This document shows positions 1 through 8,981 of a DNA stretch of 64,000 nt, one piece after another. The notes under the pieces were generated by a model. It had not been told where the DNA came from. It ran no database searches and saw only the letters and a program-made list of their open reading frames with translations. Source of the DNA: Bacteroidia bacterium (lineage in GTDB: Bacteria > Bacteroidota > Bacteroidia > 2-12-FULL-35-15); NCBI GenBank assembly GCA_016786925.1, contig JAEUTU010000052.1:1-64000 (forward strand), given 5' to 3'. The position numbers were made by a program, and so were the translations under genes. Within the stretch, counting starts at the first letter, position 1. Every line of letters starts with the position of its first letter.

Positions 1-149
1 ACATCTCTATCAAGAGCTGTACGACCGGGATTTAAGAACACCGGTGTTTCTCTAAATTGAGAGAAGTGAACATCCTGTGCATTTAGAGCAGATACAGACA
101 ATAGAGCTGCCCCTGCGATGATTGTATTTTTTATATTTAAAGTTTTCAT
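1..149 (-). CDS. PorP/SprF family type IX secretion system membrane protein (partial, N-terminus only)
   Basis: An open frame starts at the ATG at 149-147 on the minus strand and runs off the window edge, so only about 49 residues are visible. They show a signal peptide ending ALNAQ, then DVHFSQFRETPVFLNPG. The family opens its beta-barrel with the same pattern, a Q-DxHFSQF segment followed by P-LNPA. PorP/SprF-like proteins sit in the outer membrane and in known cases are needed for secretion or surface attachment of cargo with type B C-terminal domains. Only 34 bases separate it from the upstream type B adhesin, so the two are probably co-transcribed cargo and partner. The family call rests on a short piece of sequence. 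Confidence 0.72.
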   Translation of the reverse strand, partial: MKTLNIKNTIIAGAALLSVSALNAQDVHFSQFRETPVFLNPGRTALDRD

Positions 150-183
150 TTTCAAGATCGTTTTTAAAGTGTGTAACAATTCA

Positions 184-3100
184 TTATCGGATCAAACTAA
201 CATTTCCTTTTTGTTTGATCTGATTAGTAGGATCATTGGTAAGTGTAATGTTCAGGTACCAAACAAACACTGCATTATCTAATGCTTTGCCGTTAAATGT
301 TCCATCCCATCCGGTAACGCTTGCAGCATCAGCTGTTGATGCTTCAAACACTTTTTCACCCCAACGGTCGTACACAAATAATTGTACTTCCATCACACAA
401 TCAGGATTTACTTTCACTCTAAATTTATCATTGTAATTATCTCCATTTGGAGAGAATGCATTCGGTACGAATAATTCACCGCATACAATATCAACAGTAA
501 CTCTTACACAAGCAGAATCAGAACAACCTGCCGTATCAGTAACTGTTACACAATAATCGGTAGTAGCAGTTGGAGTAACAGTAATAGCACTTGTTGTTTC
601 ACCTGTGCTCCATAAATATGTTCCACCGCCTGTTGCCGTTAAAGTAGTAGATGTTCCACCTGTGATGGTCACATCTGTTCCTGCACTGGCAATTGGCCCC
701 GGACTGTTCGCAGCAGTAACAATAGTTGTAGCTGTACATCCATTGCTTGGATCAGTAACAGTTACGGTGTAAGTACCAGCAGCATTTACATTCGGTGTAG
801 CCGTTGTTCCACCACTTACCACTCCAGGTCCGGCCCATGAATAAGTAGCACCTGTAGTAGTTGAGTTCGCACTTACAGTTCCAATACCCGAAGTACAATT
901 GATCGGTGTAGTAGCACCAGCAGTAACATTTGGAGCAGTGCTATTAGCACTTACCGATACAGTAGTGGTTGCCGTACATCCATTAGCAGGATCGGTAACA
1001 GTAACCGTATAAGTACCTGCAGCATTTACAGTAGGTGTAGCCGTTGTTCCACCAGCAGTGATACCCGCACCTGTCCAGTTATAAGTAGCACCTGTAGTAG
1101 TAGAAGAAGCACTGATAGTTCCGCTATTAGCAGCACAAGTCAATGTTAATGTTCCGCCTGCACTTACATTCGGTGCAGCAATATTGCTGGTAACACCAAC
1201 AGTTGTTGTAGCGGTACAAGAAGTTGCAGGGTCAGTGATGGTCACTGTATATGTTCCTACGGCATTAACAGTAGCAGTTGAGGTTGCACCACCGCTAACG
1301 ATACCAGGACCAGCCCATGTGTAACTTACACCTGATGTGGTAGATGATGCACTGATGGTTCCGCTTGTTGGGCTACAGCCTAACACTAATGGTGTTCCAG
1401 CAGTAGCCGAAGGAGGTGTTGGAACGTTGTTCACCAATGCATTGGCAGAAGCAGTAGAAGTACACGTTCCGTTATCAACAGTAAATGTATAAGTTGTTCC
1501 AGGAGTTAATCCGGTAATAGTTGTTGTTGTTCCAGTACCTGTAGTTGTAGCACCACCAGGTGTTGTAGTAATGGTCCATGATCCAGAAGCAGGTAAACCG
1601 TTCAACACAACACTTGCTGTTGTAGCAGCACAAGTAGGTTGAGTGATGGTTCCTAATAAAGGAGCAGTTGGAGCACCGGCAAAGGTGTTGATAGTTACTG
1701 ATGCAGAAGCAGCAGAAGTACAAGTTCCATCGTTTACAGTAAATGTATACGTAGCACCACCTGCTAAACCTGTGAAAGTAGCAGTAGTTCCTGAACCTGT
1801 TTGGGTTGTTCCACCAGGTGTAGCAGTGATGGTCCATGAACCTGCAGGCAATCCGCTTAAAGCAACGTCACCTGTTGAAATGGTACAAGTTGGTTGAGTA
1901 ACTGTTCCAAGAACAGGAGTGGATGGTGTAGTCGGTTGAGCATTGATCACTGCATTGGTAGAAGATGTTGAAGTACATGTTCCATCGTTTACAGTAAATG
2001 TATAGGTATTACCAGCAGTTAATCCTGTTACAGTTGTAGTTGTTCCCGAACCGTTAACAGTAGTTCCACCTGGAGTAATGGTTACTGTCCATGATCCTGC
2101 AGGCAATCCACTCAGTGCAACACTTGCTGTTGCAACCGTACAACTTGGTTGAGTGATGGTTCCTACAGCAGGAGCAACAGGAATTGTTGGCTGTGTATTT
2201 ACAACTGCATTAACAGAAGTAGTAGAAGTACAAGTTCCATTGCTAACTGTAAATGTGTAGGTACCTGCGGCTAATCCTGAGATGGTAGTTGTAGTACCTG
2301 TTCCTGTAGCTGTTCCGCTAGGAGAACCGGTAATAGTCCATGTTCCTGATGATGGCAAACCGCTTAACGCAACGCTTCCTGTTGCAACTGAACAAGTAGG
2401 TTGAGTGATCGTTCCGATAACAGGAGCTGTTGGAGTTGTAGGTTGAGCATTTACAACAGCCATTAATGAGGATGGAGAATTACAAGTTCCATCATTTACA
2501 ATAAAGGTATACGAACCCGGAGCTAAACCTGAGATGGTCGTTGTTGTTCCACTACCTGTAGCAGTGCCACTTGGTGAACCTGTTACGGTCCATGATCCTG
2601 AAGCAGGCAATCCACTTAAAGCAACACTACCTGTTGCAACAGTACATGTTGGTTGAGTGATGGTTCCGATAGCAGGAGCAGTTGGCACACCCACTAATGG
2701 ATTAACAACTGCGTTTGTTGAAGCAGCAGAAGTACAAGTACCGTTGCTTACGGTGAAGGTATAAGTAGCACCTGCAGTTAATCCTGTAAAGGTTGTTGTC
2801 GTTCCTGTCCCTGTAGCAGTTGCGCCACCCGGAGATGCAGCGATCGTCCATGTTCCAGATGATGGTAATCCACTTAAAGCCACACTACCTGTTGTAACGG
2901 TACAGTTAGGCTGAGTGATAGCACCTACTACCGGAGCAGTAGGAGTAGTTGGTTGTGTATTTAAAACAGCATTTAAAGAAGATGTAGAAGTACATGTTCC
3001 ATTACTTACAGTGAATGTGTATGTTCCAGGAGCAAGACCGGAGATTGTTGTTGTAGTACCTGTTCCTGTTGCAGTGCCACTTGGTGATCCTGTAACTGTC

Positions 3101-4953
3101 CATGTTCCTGATGAAGGTAAACCACTTAATGCAACACTACCTGTAGCAACAGTACAGCTTGGTTGTGTGATCGTGCCGATCGTTGGAGCCGTTGGCACTG
3201 TTGGTGCAGCGTTAATGATGGCGTTTCCTGAAGCAGAAGAAGGACAACCGGCTACAGTTTGAACAGTGAATGTATAGGTAGTACCAGCAGTTAAACCACT
3301 AATAGAACCGGTAGTGCCTGTTCCTGTTGCAGTAGCACCACCCGGTGATGCAGTGATGGTCCATGTTCCTGATGAAGGTAAACCTGTGAAAGCAACACTA
3401 CCAGTTGTTGTTGAACAGGTTGGTTGTGTAATGGTACCTACAACCGGAGCGGTAGGAGCAACACAAGCTACTTTTGTACAAACATAAGAAGGTGTTGGTG
3501 TAATGGCTGTTCGAGCAACAGTAATTGCATCAGAGCCCGGTGTACCCGACCATGAATTATAAATTGGATCAGCAAATGTAGTTGGACCGGCAGCTGCTGT
3601 TGGTGTAAACGATGTTGCAGGACAACCGGAAGATGGAGTATCTCCAGTTGGATCGGTTTTTATTACGTGGTAATCATAATTTGTCCCCCCTGCAGTCATG
3701 GACATAGAGATATAACCATTATCGGATGTCTGTCCTCCACGAGGTAAAATTGAAAGTAAATTAAAGTTATAACGTTTCGCAAACACGTTGGTTGTTGCAG
3801 TTGGATTAACTCTATGAATAGAATTATGAAATGCAACACTTAAAGGTCGGATATACATAGCCATCGTAACAAGATCCGTACTTCCATTCACCTCATAAAT
3901 TTGTGAAATGTCAACAGGATCGGCACCTACAAAAGAAGATGAATATGTAAACAAGCGGCTAAACGTATTTGAAAAACCACCAGCTCCCGCAAACTTCTGA
4001 ATAAGCTCTCTGCTATTATCAGTTCCACCGGCAATAATATCACCCGCTGCTGTTTTATTTACTGCTCCAAAATATTTACTACTTTGAGTGGTTGAATTAC
4101 TTGGATTATCAATTTGTTTGTGATAAGTAATTGCTCCTGCGGTTGATGTTTTTAATATCAATGCATCAGTAGGTGTAGCGTCATCACCATCAGAGTTGGT
4201 GGCTGATAAGTGATTATTTACATCATAACTCCCAACAGCCACATAACCATCACTCACCTCAACAACATCCACAAAACTTGCATCGTTATAAATCCTGTTA
4301 GCAGGAACATTTGAAGTAACATAATATCTAAATACTCTGTGCCAAACATGATTTCCACTTGCATCAAATTTAACGATCAATGGAGAACCAATGTATTCTG
4401 TTTGAGGGTCACCATTTGTATCTGTATAATTGATCGGATTAAAATCAATTTCAGCACCTGCCCCATCCGGATCGTGCCCGGTAACGTAACCAACAGCTAC
4501 ATATCCACCATCAGAAGCTTTAATGATACGATTAAACCAAGCACTGTTCGCTTCAGCAATACTGAATTTTTTTTGCATCACAATTGCTCCGGTTGAATTC
4601 AAAACCATAAACACTGCAGCATTGGACTCACTTCCACCACAGACAATATACTGGTTATTCGCTGCATCTTTTTTGATATCATTCAATTGGAAACCAATTG
4701 ATGCATCCGAAAAGCGGTACGACCAGTTGATTGCTCCTGTGTCATTCAGTTCGGTTACCGTTCCATAGATAGGAATGAAGGTCATATTCGTTCCTGCCAT
4801 TACATAAGTATTAGCAGTTAAACCTTCCACAATATTGCCGGGAAGATCGAATAATGCTTGATTGTAATTCTTTCTAAATGCAGTCGTTGTTTGGGCTTTT
4901 GTTGATGTAAACAACAAAAAAACAGCTGCAGATAAAATCAGTAGTTTTTTCAT
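184..4953 (-). CDS. Giant repeat-rich surface adhesin with T9SS type B (gliding-motility-associated) C-terminal domain
   Basis: This 1589-residue exported protein starts with a signal peptide ending STKAQ. Residues about 21-490 resemble a propeller, with recurring DGGYVAVGY-like strands. Residues about 498-1178 hold eight repeats of roughly 85 residues, each opening with GTITQPTC and containing SGLPSSGTWT and YTFTV. Residues about 1180-1490 hold three repeats of roughly 79 residues (YTWAGPGIVSGG, GTYTVTVTDP, GCTATTTV) and a final PKD-like unit. The last 98 residues match the type B T9SS sorting domain: FVPNAFSPNGDNYNDKF, YDRWGEKVFE, GWDGTFNGK, and a terminal KGNVSLIR. It is presumably exported by the T9SS and held at the cell surface by a PorP/SprF-like partner, whose gene follows directly. 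A well-formed promoter precedes it. The binding target is unknown. Confidence 0.9.
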   Translation of the reverse strand: MKKLLILSAAVFLLFTSTKAQTTTAFRKNYNQALFDLPGNIVEGLTANTYVMAGTNMTFIPIYGTVTELNDTGAINWSYRFSDASIGFQLNDIKKDAANNQYIVCGGSESNAAVFMVLNSTGAIVMQKKFSIAEANSAWFNRIIKASDGGYVAVGYVTGHDPDGAGAEIDFNPINYTDTNGDPQTEYIGSPLIVKFDASGNHVWHRVFRYYVTSNVPANRIYNDASFVDVVEVSDGYVAVGSYDVNNHLSATNSDGDDATPTDALILKTSTAGAITYHKQIDNPSNSTTQSSKYFGAVNKTAAGDIIAGGTDNSRELIQKFAGAGGFSNTFSRLFTYSSSFVGADPVDISQIYEVNGSTDLVTMAMYIRPLSVAFHNSIHRVNPTATTNVFAKRYNFNLLSILPRGGQTSDNGYISMSMTAGGTNYDYHVIKTDPTGDTPSSGCPATSFTPTAAAGPTTFADPIYNSWSGTPGSDAITVARTAITPTPSYVCTKVACVAPTAPVVGTITQPTCSTTTGSVAFTGLPSSGTWTITASPGGATATGTGTTGSISGLTAGTTYTFTVQTVAGCPSSASGNAIINAAPTVPTAPTIGTITQPSCTVATGSVALSGLPSSGTWTVTGSPSGTATGTGTTTTISGLAPGTYTFTVSNGTCTSTSSLNAVLNTQPTTPTAPVVGAITQPNCTVTTGSVALSGLPSSGTWTIAASPGGATATGTGTTTTFTGLTAGATYTFTVSNGTCTSAASTNAVVNPLVGVPTAPAIGTITQPTCTVATGSVALSGLPASGSWTVTGSPSGTATGSGTTTTISGLAPGSYTFIVNDGTCNSPSSLMAVVNAQPTTPTAPVIGTITQPTCSVATGSVALSGLPSSGTWTITGSPSGTATGTGTTTTISGLAAGTYTFTVSNGTCTSTTSVNAVVNTQPTIPVAPAVGTITQPSCTVATASVALSGLPAGSWTVTITPGGTTVNGSGTTTTVTGLTAGNTYTFTVNDGTCTSTSSTNAVINAQPTTPSTPVLGTVTQPTCTISTGDVALSGLPAGSWTITATPGGTTQTGSGTTATFTGLAGGATYTFTVNDGTCTSAASASVTINTFAGAPTAPLLGTITQPTCAATTASVVLNGLPASGSWTITTTPGGATTTGTGTTTTITGLTPGTTYTFTVDNGTCTSTASANALVNNVPTPPSATAGTPLVLGCSPTSGTISASSTTSGVSYTWAGPGIVSGGATSTATVNAVGTYTVTITDPATSCTATTTVGVTSNIAAPNVSAGGTLTLTCAANSGTISASSTTTGATYNWTGAGITAGGTTATPTVNAAGTYTVTVTDPANGCTATTTVSVSANSTAPNVTAGATTPINCTSGIGTVSANSTTTGATYSWAGPGVVSGGTTATPNVNAAGTYTVTVTDPSNGCTATTIVTAANSPGPIASAGTDVTITGGTSTTLTATGGGTYLWSTGETTSAITVTPTATTDYCVTVTDTAGCSDSACVRVTVDIVCGELFVPNAFSPNGDNYNDKFRVKVNPDCVMEVQLFVYDRWGEKVFEASTADAASVTGWDGTFNGKALDNAVFVWYLNITLTNDPTNQIKQKGNVSLIR
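485..1415 (-). repeat. Second repeat family in the adhesin: three ~79-residue units plus a diverged PKD-like unit
   Basis: Three consecutive units share SASSTT or SANSTT, then a Y-W-GPG-VSGG core, then GTYTVTVTDP and GCTATT. The fourth unit (TSTTLTATGGGTYLWSTG) is shorter and resembles an ordinary PKD/Ig-like domain placed just before the sorting domain. Each full unit has two cysteines, so a disulphide per domain is possible. Confidence 0.75.
1420..3460 (-). repeat. Eight tandem ~255-bp coding repeats in the adhesin
   Basis: Eight consecutive units of about 85 codons encode variants of the same Ser/Thr/Gly-rich beta domain. Units are marked by ITQPxC near the start and NGTCTS near the end, and differ mainly at the loop between them (TASPGG versus TGSPSG). 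DNA similarity between units is high, so recombination or slippage could change copy number. Several long antisense open frames in this stretch come from the biased codons and were not called. Confidence 0.85.
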
Positions 4954-5001
4954 TTTAGTGGGTAGTTTTATTGGGTTTATCTTACTTTTTGTTTAATTAG
5001 T

Positions 5002-5032
5002 CAAAAATACCTGATTATCAGGCATATTTCAA
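5002..5032 (-). promoter_or_regulatory. Promoter of the type B adhesin
   Basis: On the minus strand TTTG is followed after 20 bases by TATTTTTG, an excellent match to the Bacteroidota -33/-7 consensus (TTG, 17-23 bases, TAnnTTTG). The -7 box lies about 50 bases upstream of the adhesin ATG at 4953. The spacer contains a perfect inverted repeat, listed separately. Confidence 0.7.
5010..5022. promoter_or_regulatory. Palindrome CCTGATTATCAGG in the adhesin promoter spacer (possible operator)
   Basis: A perfect 6-bp inverted repeat around one central base directly abuts the -7 box of the adhesin promoter. This is a suitable place for a dimeric regulator to block or remodel RNA polymerase binding. 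No regulator gene is adjacent, and the function is inference from position and symmetry only. Confidence 0.35.
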
Positions 5033-5129
5033 AAAAAACTAAGCATATTTTTTGGTTTCTAAAATAAATAATACTAATTTTAAATATTGATTATCAATAT
5101 TTTACAATTATTTTTTTTACAATTCTAAA

Positions 5130-6620
5130 ATGAAACAAGAAGCTATATCCGAGCTTATTCATTCCATGTCTTCGTCCGAAAAAAGACACTTTAAGATCTA
5201 TTCCAAAGGACATATTAAAGAAGGAGAGAATAATTATATCAGTCTGTTTGATGCCATCAATAACTCAAAGAAAGCATATGAGCATGAATTAAAAACTAAA
5301 AATTCGAAAAGATCATCCTTAAAAAATTTACACGTTGAAAAAAACTACTTATACAACCTTCTACTGAAAAGTTTAAATGACTTCCATGGCATTACCAGTT
5401 CGGAAGCAAAGATCGATAAGATCAACAAACACATCGAAATACTATTACACAAAGGATTACATCAGCAATGCCTCAAACTTGTGGCAAAAGCAAAAAAAAC
5501 GGCATACGAAGCACATGCTGAATCACAGCTGATCAGAACATTGGAACTAGAACAGGAGATCTACAACAAACAACAGGACTATAAAAAACTACTTTCATCG
5601 ATAGACGATAGCAAGAGTTTATTAAAAAAATTAGCCAATCAATACGACTATAAAAACCTGGCCTTTGAAATGAATTTCAAAGAGATCACTTTCAGGTCGA
5701 CTAACAAAACAGAGCATTTAAAAGAATTGCAACTTCTCATGAAACATGAGCTGATGCTGGATGAAAGAAAGGCAGAAACATACAAAGCAAAAATGTTTCT
5801 ATTTCAAACAAAAGCGATGTATTATGGAATTGTAAATGATGAGCCTACAAGCATTCTGTATTTTGAAAAAATGATGCAATTGATGGAGTCTGCTCCAAAA
5901 CTTATCCAACAACATCCGATCGACTACCTTCTAGTATTTGCAAATGTTGCCATGGGTAAGATCAATCTAAAAAACTATAAGGAATTAATGGGTGACATCA
6001 AAAATATAGAAAGTAGCCCAAGCAGACTTCAAATAAAACAAGACAAAGCATTTGAGGCCAATCTTTTCTTTTTTACTAAACCCTACCAACTGGATATTTA
6101 TACTGCCATAAAAGAATATGAAAAAAGCAGAGAGATCATTCTGCTCATCGAAGATCATATTGATACCTACAAACCGCATGTGATCCGGACGATACTTTTA
6201 AATACAGCCAAATCAATCGCCATCGCAAGTTTCTATCTGGAAGACTACAAACGATCACTGAAATATATGAATCAGATCTTTGATGATGATCTCGGAAAAT
6301 ACAGTCGCGGACACATTTTTAACATGATCATTCACTATGAACTAGGAAACGAATCGTTACTAAGCAGTTTGATCAATTCCACAAAGAGATTACTGATCCA
6401 GCAAGATCGGCTAACCAAAGCTGAAGAATTAATGATCGAATTCTTTACGAAGCTGATCAAAAAAAATAAAACAAAAGACATCAAAACACATTTTCAGGAT
6501 TACCATAAACTTGTTTTAAGACTAATGGATGATCCGGAGTCAAATTTCTCTTTACGCTATTTTGATGTAGCGAAATGGATGGAAGCTAAAATTAAAAATA
6601 AATCTATGGCTAGCCTATAA
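5130..6620 (+). CDS. Conserved-looking cytoplasmic helical-repeat protein of unknown function
   Basis: This 496-residue protein has no signal peptide or membrane segment. It is rich in Lys, Leu and Glu and appears almost entirely alpha-helical. Repeated helix pairs such as residues about 100-190 (LLHKGLHQQCLKLVAKAKK) suggest a TPR-like or solenoid scaffold. The N-terminus reads MKQEAISELIHSMSSSEKRHF. I do not recognise a named family. It stands alone on the plus strand, divergent from the adhesin and convergent with the next T9SS cargo gene, and it ends in a strong shared terminator. The start at 5130 follows a very AT-rich leader. Confidence 0.75.
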   Translation: MKQEAISELIHSMSSSEKRHFKIYSKGHIKEGENNYISLFDAINNSKKAYEHELKTKNSKRSSLKNLHVEKNYLYNLLLKSLNDFHGITSSEAKIDKINKHIEILLHKGLHQQCLKLVAKAKKTAYEAHAESQLIRTLELEQEIYNKQQDYKKLLSSIDDSKSLLKKLANQYDYKNLAFEMNFKEITFRSTNKTEHLKELQLLMKHELMLDERKAETYKAKMFLFQTKAMYYGIVNDEPTSILYFEKMMQLMESAPKLIQQHPIDYLLVFANVAMGKINLKNYKELMGDIKNIESSPSRLQIKQDKAFEANLFFFTKPYQLDIYTAIKEYEKSREIILLIEDHIDTYKPHVIRTILLNTAKSIAIASFYLEDYKRSLKYMNQIFDDDLGKYSRGHIFNMIIHYELGNESLLSSLINSTKRLLIQQDRLTKAEELMIEFFTKLIKKNKTKDIKTHFQDYHKLVLRLMDDPESNFSLRYFDVAKWMEAKIKNKSMASL

Positions 6621-6621
6621 T

Positions 6622-6653
6622 AAAAAGGCTCTTCATAAATGAAGAGCCTTTTT
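6622..6653. terminator. Bidirectional hairpin terminator between convergent genes
   Basis: The arms AAAAAGGCTCTTCAT and ATGAAGAGCCTTTTT pair perfectly around a tiny loop, with A-run and T-run on opposite sides, so it can terminate both strands. It sits between the stop at 6620 and the convergent stop at 6676. Confidence 0.88.
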
Positions 6654-6675
6654 ATTCTTATAAAAGAAAGAAAAA

Positions 6676-8502
6676 TTATTTCGCAATAGAGAATCTACGA
6701 ACAACGCTATGACCATCTACTACTATTCTGCAGGAATAAATTCCTGATGTGTACGATTCTGTATTAAAGATCAATTTACCATTGATAAACGAGTTTGTTA
6801 GATCTTTCTTATCCATCAATCGACCTTGAACATCATAAATTTCATAGCTCAATTTATTTACCTCTGAAGGGAAGCTAAAATCAATCGCAACCGAATTATT
6901 GGCCGGACTAGGGTAAAAATTATAGAAATAAGCTTCTGCAATATTTTCTTCTACACCAACACCACTGATACGTTGAATACCCACATTGATCATCAGATCT
7001 TCTGTTTCTCTGTATCTGTAATCAGCCCATGCATTACCTAATATTTCAAATGTTCTGTTGGAAACAGGCAATAACTGATTTTGCCCTAATGTCAGACCAT
7101 CACCATCCATCACCCAGGCAACATACACTCCACCTGAATTGATCGTTAATGGAGTTGGTAAAGTAGCTGTATTCCATGAAGCAATGGCAATTATGGATGG
7201 ACCCATATAAACAGAGTCTAATCTTGTTCCTGCTGCACCTGCTGTCCCGTTATCATCATAAACAACCATTGAATACCCGGCTGCCATAGGATTATCAACA
7301 ATGTAAGCATACATTTCAGTTAAGTTACATGGATAAAATGGTGGCTTAAAATAAATAGCTGCTCCGCCATTTCCACCTTGCCAGCTCAAACCACCTAAAC
7401 CGGCTTCTACGCCATTATCGTACGACAAACGAATAGTGGATTGTGTTGTATCAACAACTACTAATTCTTGAACTTTTTGATCGTTACTAGGTGTAGCATC
7501 ACCACTCAATTGCGTATTTGTCAAGAAACGGAATGTTCCTGCAACAGTTGGATTAAACGTATTTGTTCCGGTAATAACCTGCGTCTGTCCGGGAGTTAAT
7601 GCATTTGTTGTTGTATTGTTTTGTGCCTGAATAGCATTTGCTCCATTCACTACACGTGTAAATACATTGAATGGTGACAAATTTTGATTCCCGGTATTTT
7701 TTACTTCAGTGGTCATAGTAAAGGAACTTCCATTTCTGGAAAGGAACAAACCACCTGTTTCTGCATTATTGTTATAAGTAGTTGAGGCATCGGAAACAGC
7801 AAATGTTGTATTGCTTGGATAATAATATTTTATTGCATAACTAGAAGGCGGTAAAGCATTGTAAGAATGCTGTAATCCAATATTGCCTGAATTATTTTCA
7901 ATACCAATACTTACATAACTAGTTAAATTAGCTGGGGAACCAGATTGCGCTTGATACTGATAAGTGATTGAACTATCTACTGCACTCAAGATCACTTGAA
8001 ATGTATTCGAACCAACCCATCCTGAAGTTTGATCCCAAAATGGAACGTCAATATAGGAAACAACCAAGGTATCATTATCAGAACTTGTCCATCTCCAACA
8101 TTCAGCATTATTACCCGGATCAAATATAAGATCCGAAGTCATCATCGCTAAATAATTTTGAGGCAATGAGGTTGATGGTATCATTGGAAATGGATGTGAG
8201 ATCTGCCCGTTTGTAAATCCAATATATCCATTCGATCCTACCCAAAATTGAGTTACATCATACCAATAATAATGAAATGAGAATCCGATCGGAAATGATC
8301 CTTTGATATTGTCATCTGCCAAAAATCGAACTTCAGAAGCACCCGGCAATGGCAAAATATCTATCCAATTGTAAGCGGGTCCTTGTGGGTCGTTACTATC
8401 GCGCCAGATGTATCCATAGGCATCCGGTCCGCCCGATGTTTGTGCTTGCGTGTAAGTCACACAACACAAAAATGTAAGAAAAAGTGTAGCAATTTTTTTC
8501 AT
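6676..8502 (-). CDS. Secreted protein with T9SS type A C-terminal sorting domain
   Basis: The 608-residue product begins with a signal peptide ending TYTQAQ. Most of the chain is predicted beta-rich with many aromatic residues and no catalytic motif I can recognise. The last ~80 residues form a type A T9SS sorting domain: NFYPSPANNSVAIDF, YEIYDVQGRLMDKKDL, then SGIYSCRIVVDGHSVVRRF and the terminal lysine. It should cross the outer membrane through the T9SS and be released or lipid-anchored. The middle segment (about residues 250-330) resembles the spacer modules common in secreted Bacteroidota proteins. Substrate or partner is unknown. Confidence 0.85.
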   Translation of the reverse strand: MKKIATLFLTFLCCVTYTQAQTSGGPDAYGYIWRDSNDPQGPAYNWIDILPLPGASEVRFLADDNIKGSFPIGFSFHYYWYDVTQFWVGSNGYIGFTNGQISHPFPMIPSTSLPQNYLAMMTSDLIFDPGNNAECWRWTSSDNDTLVVSYIDVPFWDQTSGWVGSNTFQVILSAVDSSITYQYQAQSGSPANLTSYVSIGIENNSGNIGLQHSYNALPPSSYAIKYYYPSNTTFAVSDASTTYNNNAETGGLFLSRNGSSFTMTTEVKNTGNQNLSPFNVFTRVVNGANAIQAQNNTTTNALTPGQTQVITGTNTFNPTVAGTFRFLTNTQLSGDATPSNDQKVQELVVVDTTQSTIRLSYDNGVEAGLGGLSWQGGNGGAAIYFKPPFYPCNLTEMYAYIVDNPMAAGYSMVVYDDNGTAGAAGTRLDSVYMGPSIIAIASWNTATLPTPLTINSGGVYVAWVMDGDGLTLGQNQLLPVSNRTFEILGNAWADYRYRETEDLMINVGIQRISGVGVEENIAEAYFYNFYPSPANNSVAIDFSFPSEVNKLSYEIYDVQGRLMDKKDLTNSFINGKLIFNTESYTSGIYSCRIVVDGHSVVRRFSIAK

Positions 8503-8526
8503 GATCTATTTGTTAGGTTAGTATAA

Positions 8527-8534
8527 CAAATATA
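8527..8534 (-). promoter_or_regulatory. -7 promoter element of the T9SS cargo gene
   Basis: TATATTTG on the minus strand, about 25 bases upstream of the ATG at 8502, matches TAnnTTTG exactly. No TTG stands 17-23 bases further upstream, so the -33 element is missing or degenerate. Confidence 0.42.
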
Positions 8535-8571
8535 TCAAAATTTATGAAAAAAAGAAGTTAAAACGGATGTA

Positions 8572-8901
8572 TTATTTAAGAGTGTCGGTAATATTCTGCC
8601 CTTCGTCATTTACTACTTGTGTTACCTCAGTAACCTGGCGACTGATACTTTGATTGGCTTTATCGATCTCCGATTGGATCTCTGAAGTATGCTTCCGGAT
8701 CTCTTCGGTTAAACCACCGGTATTTTTATGGATCTCCTGTTGTAATTGATCTTTCGCATCGTTTAATTCTCTCAAACCACGACCCAAGCCTTTTGCAATG
8801 CCGGGAAGTTTATCCGACCCGAACAGCATCAGCACCACAAGAATGATAAGGAATACCTCACCTCCACCCATGTTCAAAAAAAGAAAGATTGATGCAGTCA
8901 T
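8572..8901 (-). CDS. tatA: Sec-independent (twin-arginine) protein translocase TatA/E family
   Basis: This 109-residue protein shows the TatA plan: a short N-terminal transmembrane helix with GGGEVFLIILVVLMLFG, the hinge GSDKLPGIAKGLGRGLREL with the conserved F-G and P-G residues, and then a charged amphipathic and coiled-coil tail. It forms the pore of the twin-arginine translocase for folded proteins. I kept the ATG at 8901 because Bacteroidota TatA usually has a few hydrophobic residues before the glycine; ATG 8871 is an alternative that removes ten residues. No tatC is nearby. It has its own promoter and is separated from secDF by a terminator. Confidence 0.88.
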   Translation of the reverse strand: MTASIFLFLNMGGGEVFLIILVVLMLFGSDKLPGIAKGLGRGLRELNDAKDQLQQEIHKNTGGLTEEIRKHTSEIQSEIDKANQSISRQVTEVTQVVNDEGQNITDTLK

Positions 8902-8918
8902 TCGTAAATTTTGTTCTA

Positions 8919-8926
8919 CAAAAGTA
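8919..8926 (-). promoter_or_regulatory. -7 promoter element of tatA
   Basis: TACTTTTG on the minus strand lies 18 bases from the tatA ATG and immediately beside the T-run of the secDF terminator. It matches TAnnTTTG exactly. A -33 TTG at the right distance is not present; that region is occupied by the terminator stem. Confidence 0.48.
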
Positions 8927-8927
8927 C

Positions 8928-8968
8928 AAAAAAAGAAACCCGATAAATTGCTTTACCGGGTTTCTTTT
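8928..8968 (-). terminator. Terminator of secDF
   Basis: On the minus strand a 17-bp stem (AAAAGAAACCCGGTAAA paired with its near-perfect complement, one A-C mismatch) is followed by a run of seven T. It starts 14 bases after the secDF stop codon. Confidence 0.82.
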
Positions 8969-8981
8969 AAATTTTAACACA

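Noticed and set aside
1475-3262. Several long open frames antisense or frame-shifted to the adhesin
   Set aside because: They mirror the biased codons of the Thr/Gly/Ser-rich repeats and encode low-complexity peptides (Val/Pro-rich or Tyr/Asn/Trp-rich) without start signals.
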